From positions 1 through 53,002 of the IMG/VR virus record IMGVR_UViG_3300007344_006392: a stretch of DNA of 53,002 bases, one strand, 5' to 3'. The notes under the pieces were generated by a model. That model ran no database searches and was not told the DNA's origin. It saw only the letters and a program-made list of their open reading frames with translations. The first letter of the stretch is position 1, and each line of letters opens with the position of its first letter. Both the position numbers and the translations under genes were made by a program. This document shows, in pieces, positions 27,274 to 35,428 of the stretch. Origin of the DNA: a virus.

Positions 27274-28254
27274 TGTGCAACAATGAAAACACCCACCTAG
27301 TGTTCTAGCATGACGCAGCGGTAGCATAGCACATTCAATACCATGTGCTTCTAATGCTTTACGTGTTGGTTCTTGATGTTCTTCTAACACAACAAGATTA
27401 GGGTTCACACTAAACAAGTTTACATTCCAAGTCCATATACTGCTATTACACAGTCCAGGATAGTGTCCAGCATCAACAGGATCTGGTGCCCAAATTACAT
27501 CCCAGGTGTTGAATGGTGCAGGCAAAACGTCCATGCTTTTAATTCTACTTGGATTAGCAAGTAATAGTCCTTCACGTAAGAAAGCAATGGTGCTGTCAAT
27601 GTGCATATAACTGTAAACATCTTCAAGGCGATGAACACGTATGTTGCCTGGCTCAGAAAAACTATTTTCAGGTTTGTTTATCCATGTGCTTAAATAAGCA
27701 GCACCTGCTTTGTTGCCACTATTGCTTACCAAATACAAAATATCGTCGTTGGCTCTAATTGCGTTAGCAGCGTCAAAGCATGGTGCTACTTCAGTGAGGG
27801 CAAGGCGATCTGGATCTCCGACACAGGATTCGTCATACAATCCTGTTCTGTCTATGCTGTGTCCTATTTCAATAGGAGCAACACCAGGCAGTAGATGTCG
27901 CCATTCTGTTTCTCTTGCTGCGAGGGCCATTGGAGCAGCAAAAGCTCTGTTGCCATGAACAAATACAGTATCACGTGGGCAGTAGTTATAGTATTCAACT
28001 TCTGGTGTGCGCTTAGGTCTGACAACTTCGACACCTTCGCCTTCTAAAAACTTTACAAAAGTTTCAAGATCTTCGTTTGATTCTTCTACAACTTGATCAG
28101 GATATAGACCAGCCTTTACATCACTTACATCCTGCCTGTCTGCGTAATTAATTACACGTAGACTTTCGTCCATCTCAGGAATGCGGCAATAGTCAGCGAC
28201 TCCAACACAAACCTTTTTCAATGGATCCCATTCGTTTACACTATAAATATTCAT
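27253..28254 (-). CDS. Glycine/inosamine-type amidinotransferase
   Basis: 333 residues from the ATG at 28254 (MNIYSVNEWDPLKKVCVG, the usual opening of the family); an in-frame GTG at 28290 is rejected. Landmarks of L-arginine:X amidinotransferases are present: PRDTVFVHGN (93-102), DAANAIR with Asp161, HIDS with His218, and GGCFHCCTLDLVR with the catalytic Cys at 325 close to the C-terminus. The enzyme moves an amidino group from arginine to an amine through a Cys intermediate. Known acceptors are glycine or inosamine/aminocyclitols; the acceptor here is open, but neighbouring sugar aminotransferase and epimerase genes make an amino-sugar plausible. A late-type box ends 4 nt before the ATG. 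Confidence 0.85.
   Translation of the reverse strand: MNIYSVNEWDPLKKVCVGVADYCRIPEMDESLRVINYADRQDVSDVKAGLYPDQVVEESNEDLETFVKFLEGEGVEVVRPKRTPEVEYYNYCPRDTVFVHGNRAFAAPMALAARETEWRHLLPGVAPIEIGHSIDRTGLYDESCVGDPDRLALTEVAPCFDAANAIRANDDILYLVSNSGNKAGAAYLSTWINKPENSFSEPGNIRVHRLEDVYSYMHIDSTIAFLREGLLLANPSRIKSMDVLPAPFNTWDVIWAPDPVDAGHYPGLCNSSIWTWNVNLFSVNPNLVVLEEHQEPTRKALEAHGIECAMLPLRHARTLGGCFHCCTLDLVRG
28242..28249 (+). promoter_or_regulatory. T4-type late promoter TATAAATA inside divergent gene
   Basis: A perfect TATAAATA octamer on the + strand lies within the first codons of the divergent amidinotransferase gene, 24 nt before the ATG at 28274. The spacing is almost the same as at 12875, and an AAGG site lies between. 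The divergent gap is only 19 bp, so this promoter must sit in coding sequence. Confidence 0.7.
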
Positions 28255-28258
28255 ACAG

Positions 28259-28266
28259 TATTTAAG
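28259..28266 (-). promoter_or_regulatory. Late-type box CTTAAATA 4 nt before start, minus strand
   Basis: Read on the - strand: CTTAAATA, then 4 nt (CTGT), then the ATG at 28254. No ribosome site fits between. One of five cases with the identical 4-nt spacing in this window. Confidence 0.5.
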
Positions 28267-28273
28267 GCAATAT

Positions 28274-28981
28274 ATGCGCAGATTATTCACATTTGGTTGC
28301 AGTTTTACTCATTACTATTGGCCTTGTTGGCCTGAAATTTTAGATAGAGAATTAACTGACACACAAGTTTACAATTATGGTTTAGCAGGTATAGGTAATG
28401 TTGGTATTAGCTATAGAATTATGGAAGCTGATGTAAAACATAAATTTACAGTAGACGATGAAATTATGATATTATGGACCAGTTGGAATCGAGAGGATAG
28501 AATACTTGGCGAAGGATTTGCACAATACGGCAATGTTTTTAGTAATATAGGTGAACGTATTTGGAATAAGTATCACAAGTATTTTTGGAATTGGGAACAC
28601 GATATTGTAAAAAATGTCACTGCTATAAATCAAGTAAATGGCACATATAAAGATTTAATAAAATTTCAAGCAAGTGCATTTAAGTCTTCTTGGGAAGATA
28701 CTGAAATAGCTGGACCTGTTGTAAATAATTTGTATAATAAATTTGCTGCTACATTACCAGAAATGAAATATTTTCAAGCAGAAAAAGGCAGTAAATCTTT
28801 TGGTGTTTTAGATGATTCACATCCTGATATTATAGATCATTTAGATATAGTTGAAAATATTATAGGCGTTGAAGTATCCAATGAAAATAAAAATTATTGG
28901 CAAAATTTGCAAAAACAAATACAAGATGGTAAAAAAATAGAAGATGTATTTGATTTTAATCCAAGAGAGTTTATGAAATGA
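28274..28981 (+). CDS. SGNH/GDSL hydrolase-like protein (3)
   Basis: 235 residues. It opens MRRLFTFGCSFTHYYWPCW with candidate nucleophile Ser10. A block II/III-like YNYGLAGIGNVGISYRI follows, and DDSHPDIIDH (Asp180/181, His183) fits block V with the D-x-x-H dyad. The gene at 30029 is a close paralogue with the same three landmarks. The start has AAGG upstream and a perfect late octamer 24 nt before it. It overlaps the next gene by ATGA. The likely role is hydrolysis or transfer of an acyl group on a glycan; this is inferred from the superfamily only. Confidence 0.6.
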   Translation: MRRLFTFGCSFTHYYWPCWPEILDRELTDTQVYNYGLAGIGNVGISYRIMEADVKHKFTVDDEIMILWTSWNREDRILGEGFAQYGNVFSNIGERIWNKYHKYFWNWEHDIVKNVTAINQVNGTYKDLIKFQASAFKSSWEDTEIAGPVVNNLYNKFAATLPEMKYFQAEKGSKSFGVLDDSHPDIIDHLDIVENIIGVEVSNENKNYWQNLQKQIQDGKKIEDVFDFNPREFMK

Positions 28982-30036
28982 ATTTCCCAATTGATAATAA
29001 TGGATGTATTTGGTGGTTTGTATGGGCTCATAGTGTGAGTGTCCAAATGGCTGACGAGTTAAAAAAAGAAATGCAACGTCCTGAATGTAAAACTTTATAT
29101 TTGATAGGATTTGAAGAATATGAAATTATTTACATTTTTAATGATAAAAACTCTTGGAAAGAATTTCTTGCATTTGCAAATGAAAATAATGTAAATGTTT
29201 ATTTGTTTAGACCAGCATACTTAGGTAAATTAAATCATAGACATTACATTACACAAGGTAAAAACTTAGTGCAATTTATGCATTACTTTGCAAACGCAGT
29301 TTTACATTCTCATATAGATCGAAATTGGAAATTACATAAAGTTAATAAACCAAAAAAATTGTTTACAAGTTTAAACAATAGAGGGCATCCTCATCGATGT
29401 ATTTTTATGGATATGTTGTATAAAAACAAATGTGAAAATTATGGTCACATTTCTTGGTCAACAAACAATATTTCACAAGAACACCAATGGAAATATTTTA
29501 CTGATTATATGATTGCTAAAAGATTAGATTGGAAAGGAAGGGACGGCGAAATACTATACCCTCCAGAGCAATTTAGTGATAGTGCATTGAGTGTAGTTTG
29601 TGAAAGCAACACAGAATGTTTGTTTATGACAGAAAAAACTTTTGTGCCAATCTTACATCAACGTCCTTTTATTACATTTAGTGTGCCTAACTATCATAAA
29701 GCACTTGTTGAATTAGGATTTGATTTATATGATAATCTTTTTGATTATAGTTTTGACAGTATAGAAGACGATGAAGCCCGTGCAGATGCAGTGTGGCAAC
29801 AGGTAGCAAAATACAAGGATCATAATTATTCACGCATATATGATGCTTGCGAATATAAAATAAAACATAATTTTCAACATTTAATTGAAATGATTAAATC
29901 AACTGAAAATATATTTCCTCCAGAAGTATATAAAAATTTTTCTACTACTAATAATGAACATTTTAATAATCATTATAAAGATAAAATATTTTTTGATTCA
30001 AAACGTATAAACAAATGGATTATTCAAAATGGATAG
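28978..30036 (+). CDS. Conserved phage protein of the EKxxxP family (putative glycosyltransferase)
   Basis: 352 residues. SLNNRGHPHR at 131-140 and the later TEKTFVPILHQRPFITFSVP followed by LVELGFDLYDNLF match, in order, the genes at 25091 and 32356. It sits between two SGNH-like paralogues (overlaps of 4 and 8 nt), so the pair of activities probably works together on one product. There is no signal peptide or membrane helix. A GT-B-like transferase is my best guess from the Glu-Lys donor-site-like motif; confidence in that function is low, in the gene itself high. Confidence 0.55.
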   Translation: MNFPIDNNGCIWWFVWAHSVSVQMADELKKEMQRPECKTLYLIGFEEYEIIYIFNDKNSWKEFLAFANENNVNVYLFRPAYLGKLNHRHYITQGKNLVQFMHYFANAVLHSHIDRNWKLHKVNKPKKLFTSLNNRGHPHRCIFMDMLYKNKCENYGHISWSTNNISQEHQWKYFTDYMIAKRLDWKGRDGEILYPPEQFSDSALSVVCESNTECLFMTEKTFVPILHQRPFITFSVPNYHKALVELGFDLYDNLFDYSFDSIEDDEARADAVWQQVAKYKDHNYSRIYDACEYKIKHNFQHLIEMIKSTENIFPPEVYKNFSTTNNEHFNNHYKDKIFFDSKRINKWIIQNG

Positions 30037-30844
30037 ATTATTTGCTTTTGGTTGTAGTTTTACAAGGTATGGCTGGCCTACATGGGCAGATATTATGGCA
30101 CTTGATAAAGGTGTAGACTTTTATAATTTTGCAATTGCTGGCTTGGGTAATGTTGGTATTGCAAGTAGGGTGTTTGAAGCAGATGCTAAATTTAATTTTA
30201 CAGAACATGATAAAATTGTAATACTATGGTCTGGTTTTGAAAGATTTGACTGGATAACAAATACTCATTGGGAAAATTATGGAAGTGTGTTTCATGCACC
30301 AAAAGAACGTAGGCTTTGGCATCAACGTAATTGGAGTGTAACTAACGATATTGTAAGAAACTATACCTCTATTTTATCAGTAAATAAATCTTTTAAAGAA
30401 AACATATTATGGCAAGCCCATGCATTTGATCCAATACTTGCAGAACACGGATTATCTGGTATAGATTATTCTCAACAAGATCTAAAAATTGCAAAAGGCT
30501 TAAAAAATTTATATGACAAAAAGCTACCTAATATTACAGTTAGAGAATTTGACGATTTGAAATTATGTTTTAAGGTTGTAGAAGATATTCATCCAGATAT
30601 TGCTAGTCATAAAAATTTATTAGTTGAAAATGTTTACAAAGACTTAGGCTGGACATTAACTAAATCTACACATAAATTAATAGACCAATTGCAACATGAT
30701 ATTGAGATATATGTTCAAACAAATCGTATTAAGGATTCGCATATATTGCAAGATTATTTGTGCAGAGAGCTACGTAAAAACGACAAATACCAACCTATTC
30801 ACAGATTATTCAAATCATATGAGCTACCTGATCATATATATTAG
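30029..30844 (+). CDS. SGNH/GDSL hydrolase-like protein (4)
   Basis: 271 residues. Same plan as the protein at 28274: MDRLFAFGCSFTRYGWPTW with Ser10, then AIAGLGNVGIASRVFEAD, then EDIHPDIASH as the D-x-H block. About 50 extra C-terminal residues follow. It overlaps the previous gene by 8 nt and, at its 3' end, the convergent aminotransferase gene by 35 nt. The two close paralogues on either side of the EKxxxP gene point to duplication within this small operon. Confidence 0.6.
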   Translation: MDRLFAFGCSFTRYGWPTWADIMALDKGVDFYNFAIAGLGNVGIASRVFEADAKFNFTEHDKIVILWSGFERFDWITNTHWENYGSVFHAPKERRLWHQRNWSVTNDIVRNYTSILSVNKSFKENILWQAHAFDPILAEHGLSGIDYSQQDLKIAKGLKNLYDKKLPNITVREFDDLKLCFKVVEDIHPDIASHKNLLVENVYKDLGWTLTKSTHKLIDQLQHDIEIYVQTNRIKDSHILQDYLCRELRKNDKYQPIHRLFKSYELPDHIY

Positions 30845-31397
30845 GATAATCTTTCCATGTCCACAATTTTGGAGTAGACCTAATAGCATCTGGCAGTTTG
30901 TCTAAACCTAATTGTGCTGTTTCTGGCGTCATGTAATAATGGTAACCCATACTGTTAATATCTTGTTCTGCCCAAGGAGCATTTCTGTGTCTACCGTCAT
31001 ATCCTAATTTTATTAAATCATCTTTTTCTTCTTTGCTGCTTAACAAAATCATGCCACCTCTGCCTAAACTAAGATGCTTCCGGTATTGAAAACTCAAACA
31101 CATGTAACTATCTTTTATATAACTGTTTCGTCTCCATAAAACAGCAGCATCATATATGTTGCTGTGTAAGTTATAATATTCTTCCCATCTACAGTTAGCC
31201 CAAGATACAGTTGCTCCTATTTTTTTAGCTGCCATTGGCACACTTAAATATGTTTGTTTTGGAACCGTAACATGTTTTATTTGTTTATAACGCAAAACTA
31301 ATTCAATAGCATGAGTGCAGCAGTCGGTGCTTACAGCATACGGAGCACCAAAAAAATCTGCTATTTGTCTTTCAAACTCATCTACAATATCGAACAT
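30810..31397 (-). CDS. Short DegT/DnrJ/EryC1-type sugar aminotransferase
   Basis: 195 residues from the ATG at 31397 (an upstream GTG at 31412 is less likely). It has FERQIADFFGAPYAVSTDC (large-domain start), VPKQTYLSVPMAAKKIGA, a YDAA segment, and SFQYRKHLSLGRGG with Lys107 as the expected PLP lysine. Family members usually have about 370-400 residues; here the whole C-terminal small domain is missing, yet the frame is intact and ends normally. It may be a minimal active form, work with a partner, or be degenerate. A late-type box ends 4 nt before the ATG. The neighbouring epimerase supports a nucleotide-sugar pathway. Confidence 0.7.
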   Translation of the reverse strand: MFDIVDEFERQIADFFGAPYAVSTDCCTHAIELVLRYKQIKHVTVPKQTYLSVPMAAKKIGATVSWANCRWEEYYNLHSNIYDAAVLWRRNSYIKDSYMCLSFQYRKHLSLGRGGMILLSSKEEKDDLIKLGYDGRHRNAPWAEQDINSMGYHYYMTPETAQLGLDKLPDAIRSTPKLWTWKDYPNIYDQVAHMI

Positions 31398-31401
31398 AAT
31401 G

Positions 31402-31409
31402 TATTTAAC
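31402..31409 (-). promoter_or_regulatory. Late-type box GTTAAATA 4 nt before start, minus strand
   Basis: On the - strand: GTTAAATA, then CATT, then the ATG at 31397. The spacing is the same 4 nt seen at four other starts. A GGTGG lies upstream of the box, which would be outside the transcript if transcription starts at the ATG. Confidence 0.5.
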
Positions 31410-31441
31410 CACCAGATCTAATAAACATATACTTAATGGAT

Positions 31442-31449
31442 TGTAAATA
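31442..31449 (+). promoter_or_regulatory. Probable late promoter octamer TGTAAATA
   Basis: TGTAAATA (7 of 8 to the late box) ends 16 nt before the ATG at 31466; a strong AAGGAG ribosome site lies in between. Confidence 0.4.
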
Positions 31450-31465
31450 TAGTAAGGAGTTTTAC

Positions 31466-32377
31466 ATGAAAATATTACTAACTGGATCTAGCGGATTTAT
31501 CGGACAACACTTGTTGCCAAGATTACAAGCAATTGGAGAAGTCCATGAGCTTAAAACAGATTTAACACATCACACAGGAATACAACAAGAAGTAAAGTCA
31601 GTGAATCCTGACATTGTAGTTCACCTTGCTGCTAGAACTGAAGTGCAAAAAAGTTTTTATGAACAAGTAAGTTTTAGTGAAGTAAATTATGTTGGCACAG
31701 TTAATCTTATCGAAGCATGTAGACAACTTAGCACGTTACCTTATTTTGTATTTGCAAGCACAATGGAAGTTTATGGCTGGCAACCTATTTCAGATGAAGT
31801 AGAAAAGACCGGAACTTATAAAGAAAGCGTTGCTTTTGATGAATATACTCAGCCTAATCCAAATGCTCCTTATGCTGTTGCTAAGTATGGTTGTGAAAAA
31901 TATTTAGAATATGCTGGTAGAGCATACGGTTTGCCTTGGGCAAGTTTTAGACAAACAAACAGTTATGGACGTAAGGACAATGATTTTTTTGTGACAGAAC
32001 AAATTATTGCTCAAATGATCAAAGGTGATACTTGTAATTTAGGATACGCAGAACCATATAGAAACTTTATTTACATTAGTGATTTGTTAGATGCATGGAT
32101 GGCAGTCATTGAAAACAGAGATGCATGTAAAGGAAACTTCTATACAATTGGACCAGATGATCCTCGTAAAATTAGACACTGTGCAGATTACATTGCTGAA
32201 CAATTGAATTGGACAGGAAAAATAAATTGGGATACAAAAGATCCACGTCATGGTGAGATTTGGTGGCTCAACAGTAATCACAACTTGCTTACAAGTAAAA
32301 CAGGGTGGACGCCTAAAGTATCTTATGAAGAAGGTATTGAAAGGACCATCCACCATTGGAAATCGATACTGACCTAG
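31466..32377 (+). CDS. NAD-dependent nucleotide-sugar epimerase/dehydratase
   Basis: 303 residues. The start is set by AAGGAG 7 nt upstream, not by an earlier in-frame ATG at 31436. The N-terminal MKILLTGSSGFIGQHLLPRL holds the TGxxGxxG dinucleotide-binding loop of extended short-chain dehydrogenases. VVHLAARTEV, FASTMEVYG (catalytic Ser/Thr) and APYAVAKYGCEKY with the YxxxK pair follow; RQTNSYGR and FIYISDLLDAW complete the family pattern. It acts on a UDP-, GDP- or dTDP-sugar in the cytoplasm. With the divergent DegT-type aminotransferase it could supply an amino-sugar. Confidence 0.85.
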   Translation: MKILLTGSSGFIGQHLLPRLQAIGEVHELKTDLTHHTGIQQEVKSVNPDIVVHLAARTEVQKSFYEQVSFSEVNYVGTVNLIEACRQLSTLPYFVFASTMEVYGWQPISDEVEKTGTYKESVAFDEYTQPNPNAPYAVAKYGCEKYLEYAGRAYGLPWASFRQTNSYGRKDNDFFVTEQIIAQMIKGDTCNLGYAEPYRNFIYISDLLDAWMAVIENRDACKGNFYTIGPDDPRKIRHCADYIAEQLNWTGKINWDTKDPRHGEIWWLNSNHNLLTSKTGWTPKVSYEEGIERTIHHWKSILT

Positions 32378-33456
32378 CTTATTCAAATAAAAAACATACA
32401 AGGTATACAAACCCTTTTGGTTTGCAATATCTCCCCTATGAAGAATGGCAAGGCAACGGAAAATATTTTTTTATTGAACATTTTAGACGCAGAGAAGAAC
32501 TGGACTACATAAAAGAACTGCACAAACCAAATGTATTTTTGATACTACATGATATTTTAGAAGGATTTGCCTACAGAAGATTTAGTAAAATTGATAGTTT
32601 TGTTGTAAAAAATAATTTACAAGGAAAAGTGTTTTTCGCAACTTCTCTTTTAGATGCAGAAAAAGAATATGCTAAATGGCCGCTTTCTGGAAATTTTAAA
32701 ACGTTTTATTATCCAGAATGGTATCATAGAGTGTATGATAATTTAATAGATTATCGTTTACATAAAATAAAATATCTAAAACCAACATACTTTTGTTGTC
32801 TTAATAATCGTCCTCACCCTCACAGACTACAAACGGTGACACTAATAGATTATTTTGATTTATTAGATAAAGGCATAGTCACGTGTTTAGATACACAATA
32901 CGAAACTCTTAACAATCGTATGCCATATGAACAAAATGTTATGTCTTATAATCAAAATTATACACAAGAAATAAGTTTTATACTGAATAATCAAAAAGAA
33001 ATTACAAAAACAAAATTACCATTGAATTTTGATACAGAAGATTTTTCTCGTGGAAGTAGACCTCATGATTACAATAATATGATTTACAACGAATGTTTGA
33101 TAAATGTAGTTACTGAAACACATTATGGCAAAGAACACAATTTACATCATCATATATTTTTTAGTGAAAAAATATGGAAACCAATTGTTTGTAAACAAGC
33201 ATTTATAATGGTTGGACCTCAATATAGTTTAAGATATTTACGTGAGCTTGGCTTTAAAACTTTTGATAGCATATGGGACGAAAGTTATGACGAGTTGCCT
33301 GAAGATAAAAGACTTTACAAAGCTATAGAAACATTGTATAATATAATTAATAAGCATAGTGTGGAAGAACTAAACAGCGTTACATTAGAAATACGTAAAC
33401 ACAATTTTAAACACTTCCAAAAAATAAGAAAAGAAATGGTTAAAACATGCTGGTAA
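32356..33456 (+). CDS. Conserved phage protein of the EKxxxP family (putative glycosyltransferase)
   Basis: 366 residues from a TTG at 32356, which has AAGGA upstream; no ATG is suitably placed, so the start is uncertain. Motifs: CCLNNRPHPHR (147-157) and FFSEKIWKPIVCKQAFIMVG (268-287), then LRYLRELGFKTFDSIWDESY. It is the fullest member of the three-protein family in this window. It overlaps the epimerase gene by 22 nt and the methyltransferase-like gene by 10 nt. A glycosyltransferase role fits the epimerase neighbour but is not proven by the sequence. Confidence 0.58.
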   Translation: MEIDTDLAYSNKKHTRYTNPFGLQYLPYEEWQGNGKYFFIEHFRRREELDYIKELHKPNVFLILHDILEGFAYRRFSKIDSFVVKNNLQGKVFFATSLLDAEKEYAKWPLSGNFKTFYYPEWYHRVYDNLIDYRLHKIKYLKPTYFCCLNNRPHPHRLQTVTLIDYFDLLDKGIVTCLDTQYETLNNRMPYEQNVMSYNQNYTQEISFILNNQKEITKTKLPLNFDTEDFSRGSRPHDYNNMIYNECLINVVTETHYGKEHNLHHHIFFSEKIWKPIVCKQAFIMVGPQYSLRYLRELGFKTFDSIWDESYDELPEDKRLYKAIETLYNIINKHSVEELNSVTLEIRKHNFKHFQKIRKEMVKTCW

Positions 33457-34052
33457 ACTTGGACGATGTGGCATTTTGGATGGACGCTGTGCGTAACAGT
33501 GAAAATCATTTTGGAGTGCTTGAAAGTTTTTGGAAAGGTCAAATACAAAGCAAAGTTTGGCTTATTGAAAAACTAACTGGTTATGCACCCATAAAACCTT
33601 TGGACATAGTTATCCACGGCGGCTGGAATGGAGTGTTAAGTAGTTTACTGTTCAATAGTAGACTTGACATTAATGATATACGCAGCATTGATATTGATCC
33701 TAGCTGCGAAGAAACAGCAAACATGATGTGTAAACGTCAAGAAATGATAGGCAAGTTTACAGCAATTACCGCAGACATGTGCAAATATAAATATGAGTAT
33801 GAGCCTGACGTAGTTATTAACACAAGCACAGAGCATATTACCCAAGAACAATACAACCGTTGGTTGAGTAATGTGCCTGATAATAGTTTGCTTGTGTTAC
33901 AAAACAATAATTATAAAGAAGTGTCAGATCATGTTAGGTGCTATGATAGCCTACACGAATTTGTTAAAGCAAGTGAGCTAGGAGATATAATGTATAAAGA
34001 TACACTCAACTTGCCATTATATGATAGATACCTATTGATCGGACGTAAATGA
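33447..34052 (+). CDS. SAM-dependent methyltransferase-like protein (1)
   Basis: 201 residues. IQSKVWLIEKL precedes a Rossmann-like glycine motif, DIVIHGGWNGVLSSLLF (53-69), and a strand ending in an acidic residue, IRSIDIDPSCEETA (D82/D84). DVVINTSTEHIT and LLVLQNNNYKEVSDHV follow. All of these reappear in the protein at 51329, so the two are paralogues. The pattern matches class I SAM methyltransferases; acceptor unknown. It overlaps the next radical SAM gene by ATGA, which may indicate that both act on one product. Confidence 0.6.
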   Translation: MLVNLDDVAFWMDAVRNSENHFGVLESFWKGQIQSKVWLIEKLTGYAPIKPLDIVIHGGWNGVLSSLLFNSRLDINDIRSIDIDPSCEETANMMCKRQEMIGKFTAITADMCKYKYEYEPDVVINTSTEHITQEQYNRWLSNVPDNSLLVLQNNNYKEVSDHVRCYDSLHEFVKASELGDIMYKDTLNLPLYDRYLLIGRK

Positions 34053-35428
34053 AAGATTTTTTAGATTTATTCAACAATAGACTAAAAGCAGAAGCAACAG
34101 AAACATTTTGCGCTTTGCCTTGGATACACATGGCAACACGACCTAATGGAGATATGCGTTTGTGCTGTAGTGCTAATGCCAGCGGAGCAGGCACGGATCA
34201 TACAGTGGGTATTGTAAAAGACGATAGCGGACAGCATATAAACTTTGCAACAACATCTCCTATGGAAGCATGGAACAGCGAATACATGCGTAGTGTTAGA
34301 CGCACTATGATGGACGGAAAAATACCTGCAAGTTGTAGTAAATGTTTTGCTGAAGAATCAAAAGGTGTAGTAAGCAAACGTGTGTGGGAAACAGGAACGT
34401 GGATGGAACGTGGTCTTGATATACAAGATTTATTAAACGAAACACACAAAAATGGATACTACAAAGAAGAACTACAATATTTAGACCTACGTCTTGGGCA
34501 TACTTGTAATATCAAGTGTGTAATGTGTTCGCCACATGATAGTAGCAAGTGGGTAAAGGACTGGAAAGTATTAGAGCCACAGCTAGAAGATCCAGAAGTC
34601 AAAAGACAGATGCAGTGGGATAAAGCTGCTTTCAACAACAAGTGGCATGAACAAGAAATATTCTGGGACGACTTATACAAACAAATACCCAATCTACGTG
34701 AAGTATACTTTGCTGGCGGCGAACCACTAATGATTGCTGAACACAAAAAGTTCATTGAAGAAATTGTTAGACAAGGATACAACAAACGCATACGTCTACG
34801 CTACAATACAAATGGCATATTGGTCGATAAAGATTTAATTGAGTTGTGGAGTCATTTTGAAATAGTAAAAGTAGGTGTTAGCATGGACGCTGCTGGACCA
34901 CGCAACAACTACATACGTTATCCTACTGACTGGGATACAGTAGAACGCAATTTACACATTTTGGATAATACACCAGACAACATACGCCCAAGTATTGCTA
35001 CTGCTATACAAATTTTCAACATAAAACATTTGCCAGATTTTATACATTGGAAAATATCACAGGATTTTAAAAAAGTCAACACAGAAGAAATCCGAGGTGT
35101 AAAAGCAGGCGGCGGCTTAGTGAACATGCACCTACTATACATACCAACGTTTTTGAGTATACAAATATTGCCCAAAGAGGACAAAGCAGAAATACGTGAA
35201 TTGTTTGGTAAATTTAAAAACTATCTGCGAGATAATTGGACAACGGACTCTACCTTTTGGGAACACAATCCTTATGGTTGGAGACGCTGGGAAGCAATAT
35301 TGAATCACATGGACGCAGACGACAAGAGCCACGTGCTGCCAGGGTTCAAAGAATATGTAAACAAACTAGATGCTATCAGAGGAGTTGATGCTAAAACAGT
35401 GTTTCCTGAATTAGCACATTTGTTATGA
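34049..35428 (+). CDS. Radical SAM protein, N-terminal twitch type (5)
   Basis: 459 residues. N-terminal cysteine domain: CALPWIHMATRPNGDMRLCC (C21 to C39/C40) and CSKC (C96, C99). Radical SAM motif CNIKCVMC (C153, C157, C160), GGEP at 223-226 in VYFAGGEPL. The C-terminal AKTVFPELAHLL is the same kind of tail as in genes at 20952 and 22165. It is the first of three radical SAM genes in a row, each overlapping the next by 4-8 nt. Confidence 0.86.
   Translation: MKDFLDLFNNRLKAEATETFCALPWIHMATRPNGDMRLCCSANASGAGTDHTVGIVKDDSGQHINFATTSPMEAWNSEYMRSVRRTMMDGKIPASCSKCFAEESKGVVSKRVWETGTWMERGLDIQDLLNETHKNGYYKEELQYLDLRLGHTCNIKCVMCSPHDSSKWVKDWKVLEPQLEDPEVKRQMQWDKAAFNNKWHEQEIFWDDLYKQIPNLREVYFAGGEPLMIAEHKKFIEEIVRQGYNKRIRLRYNTNGILVDKDLIELWSHFEIVKVGVSMDAAGPRNNYIRYPTDWDTVERNLHILDNTPDNIRPSIATAIQIFNIKHLPDFIHWKISQDFKKVNTEEIRGVKAGGGLVNMHLLYIPTFLSIQILPKEDKAEIRELFGKFKNYLRDNWTTDSTFWEHNPYGWRRWEAILNHMDADDKSHVLPGFKEYVNKLDAIRGVDAKTVFPELAHLL

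Noticed and set aside
27710-27958. 82-codon + strand frame inside the amidinotransferase gene
   Set aside because: Antisense shadow of a gene with all catalytic landmarks.
31436-31465. Upstream ATG for the epimerase/dehydratase gene
   Set aside because: The ATG at 31466 has a strong AAGGAG site and begins the standard MKILLTGSSGFIG sequence.
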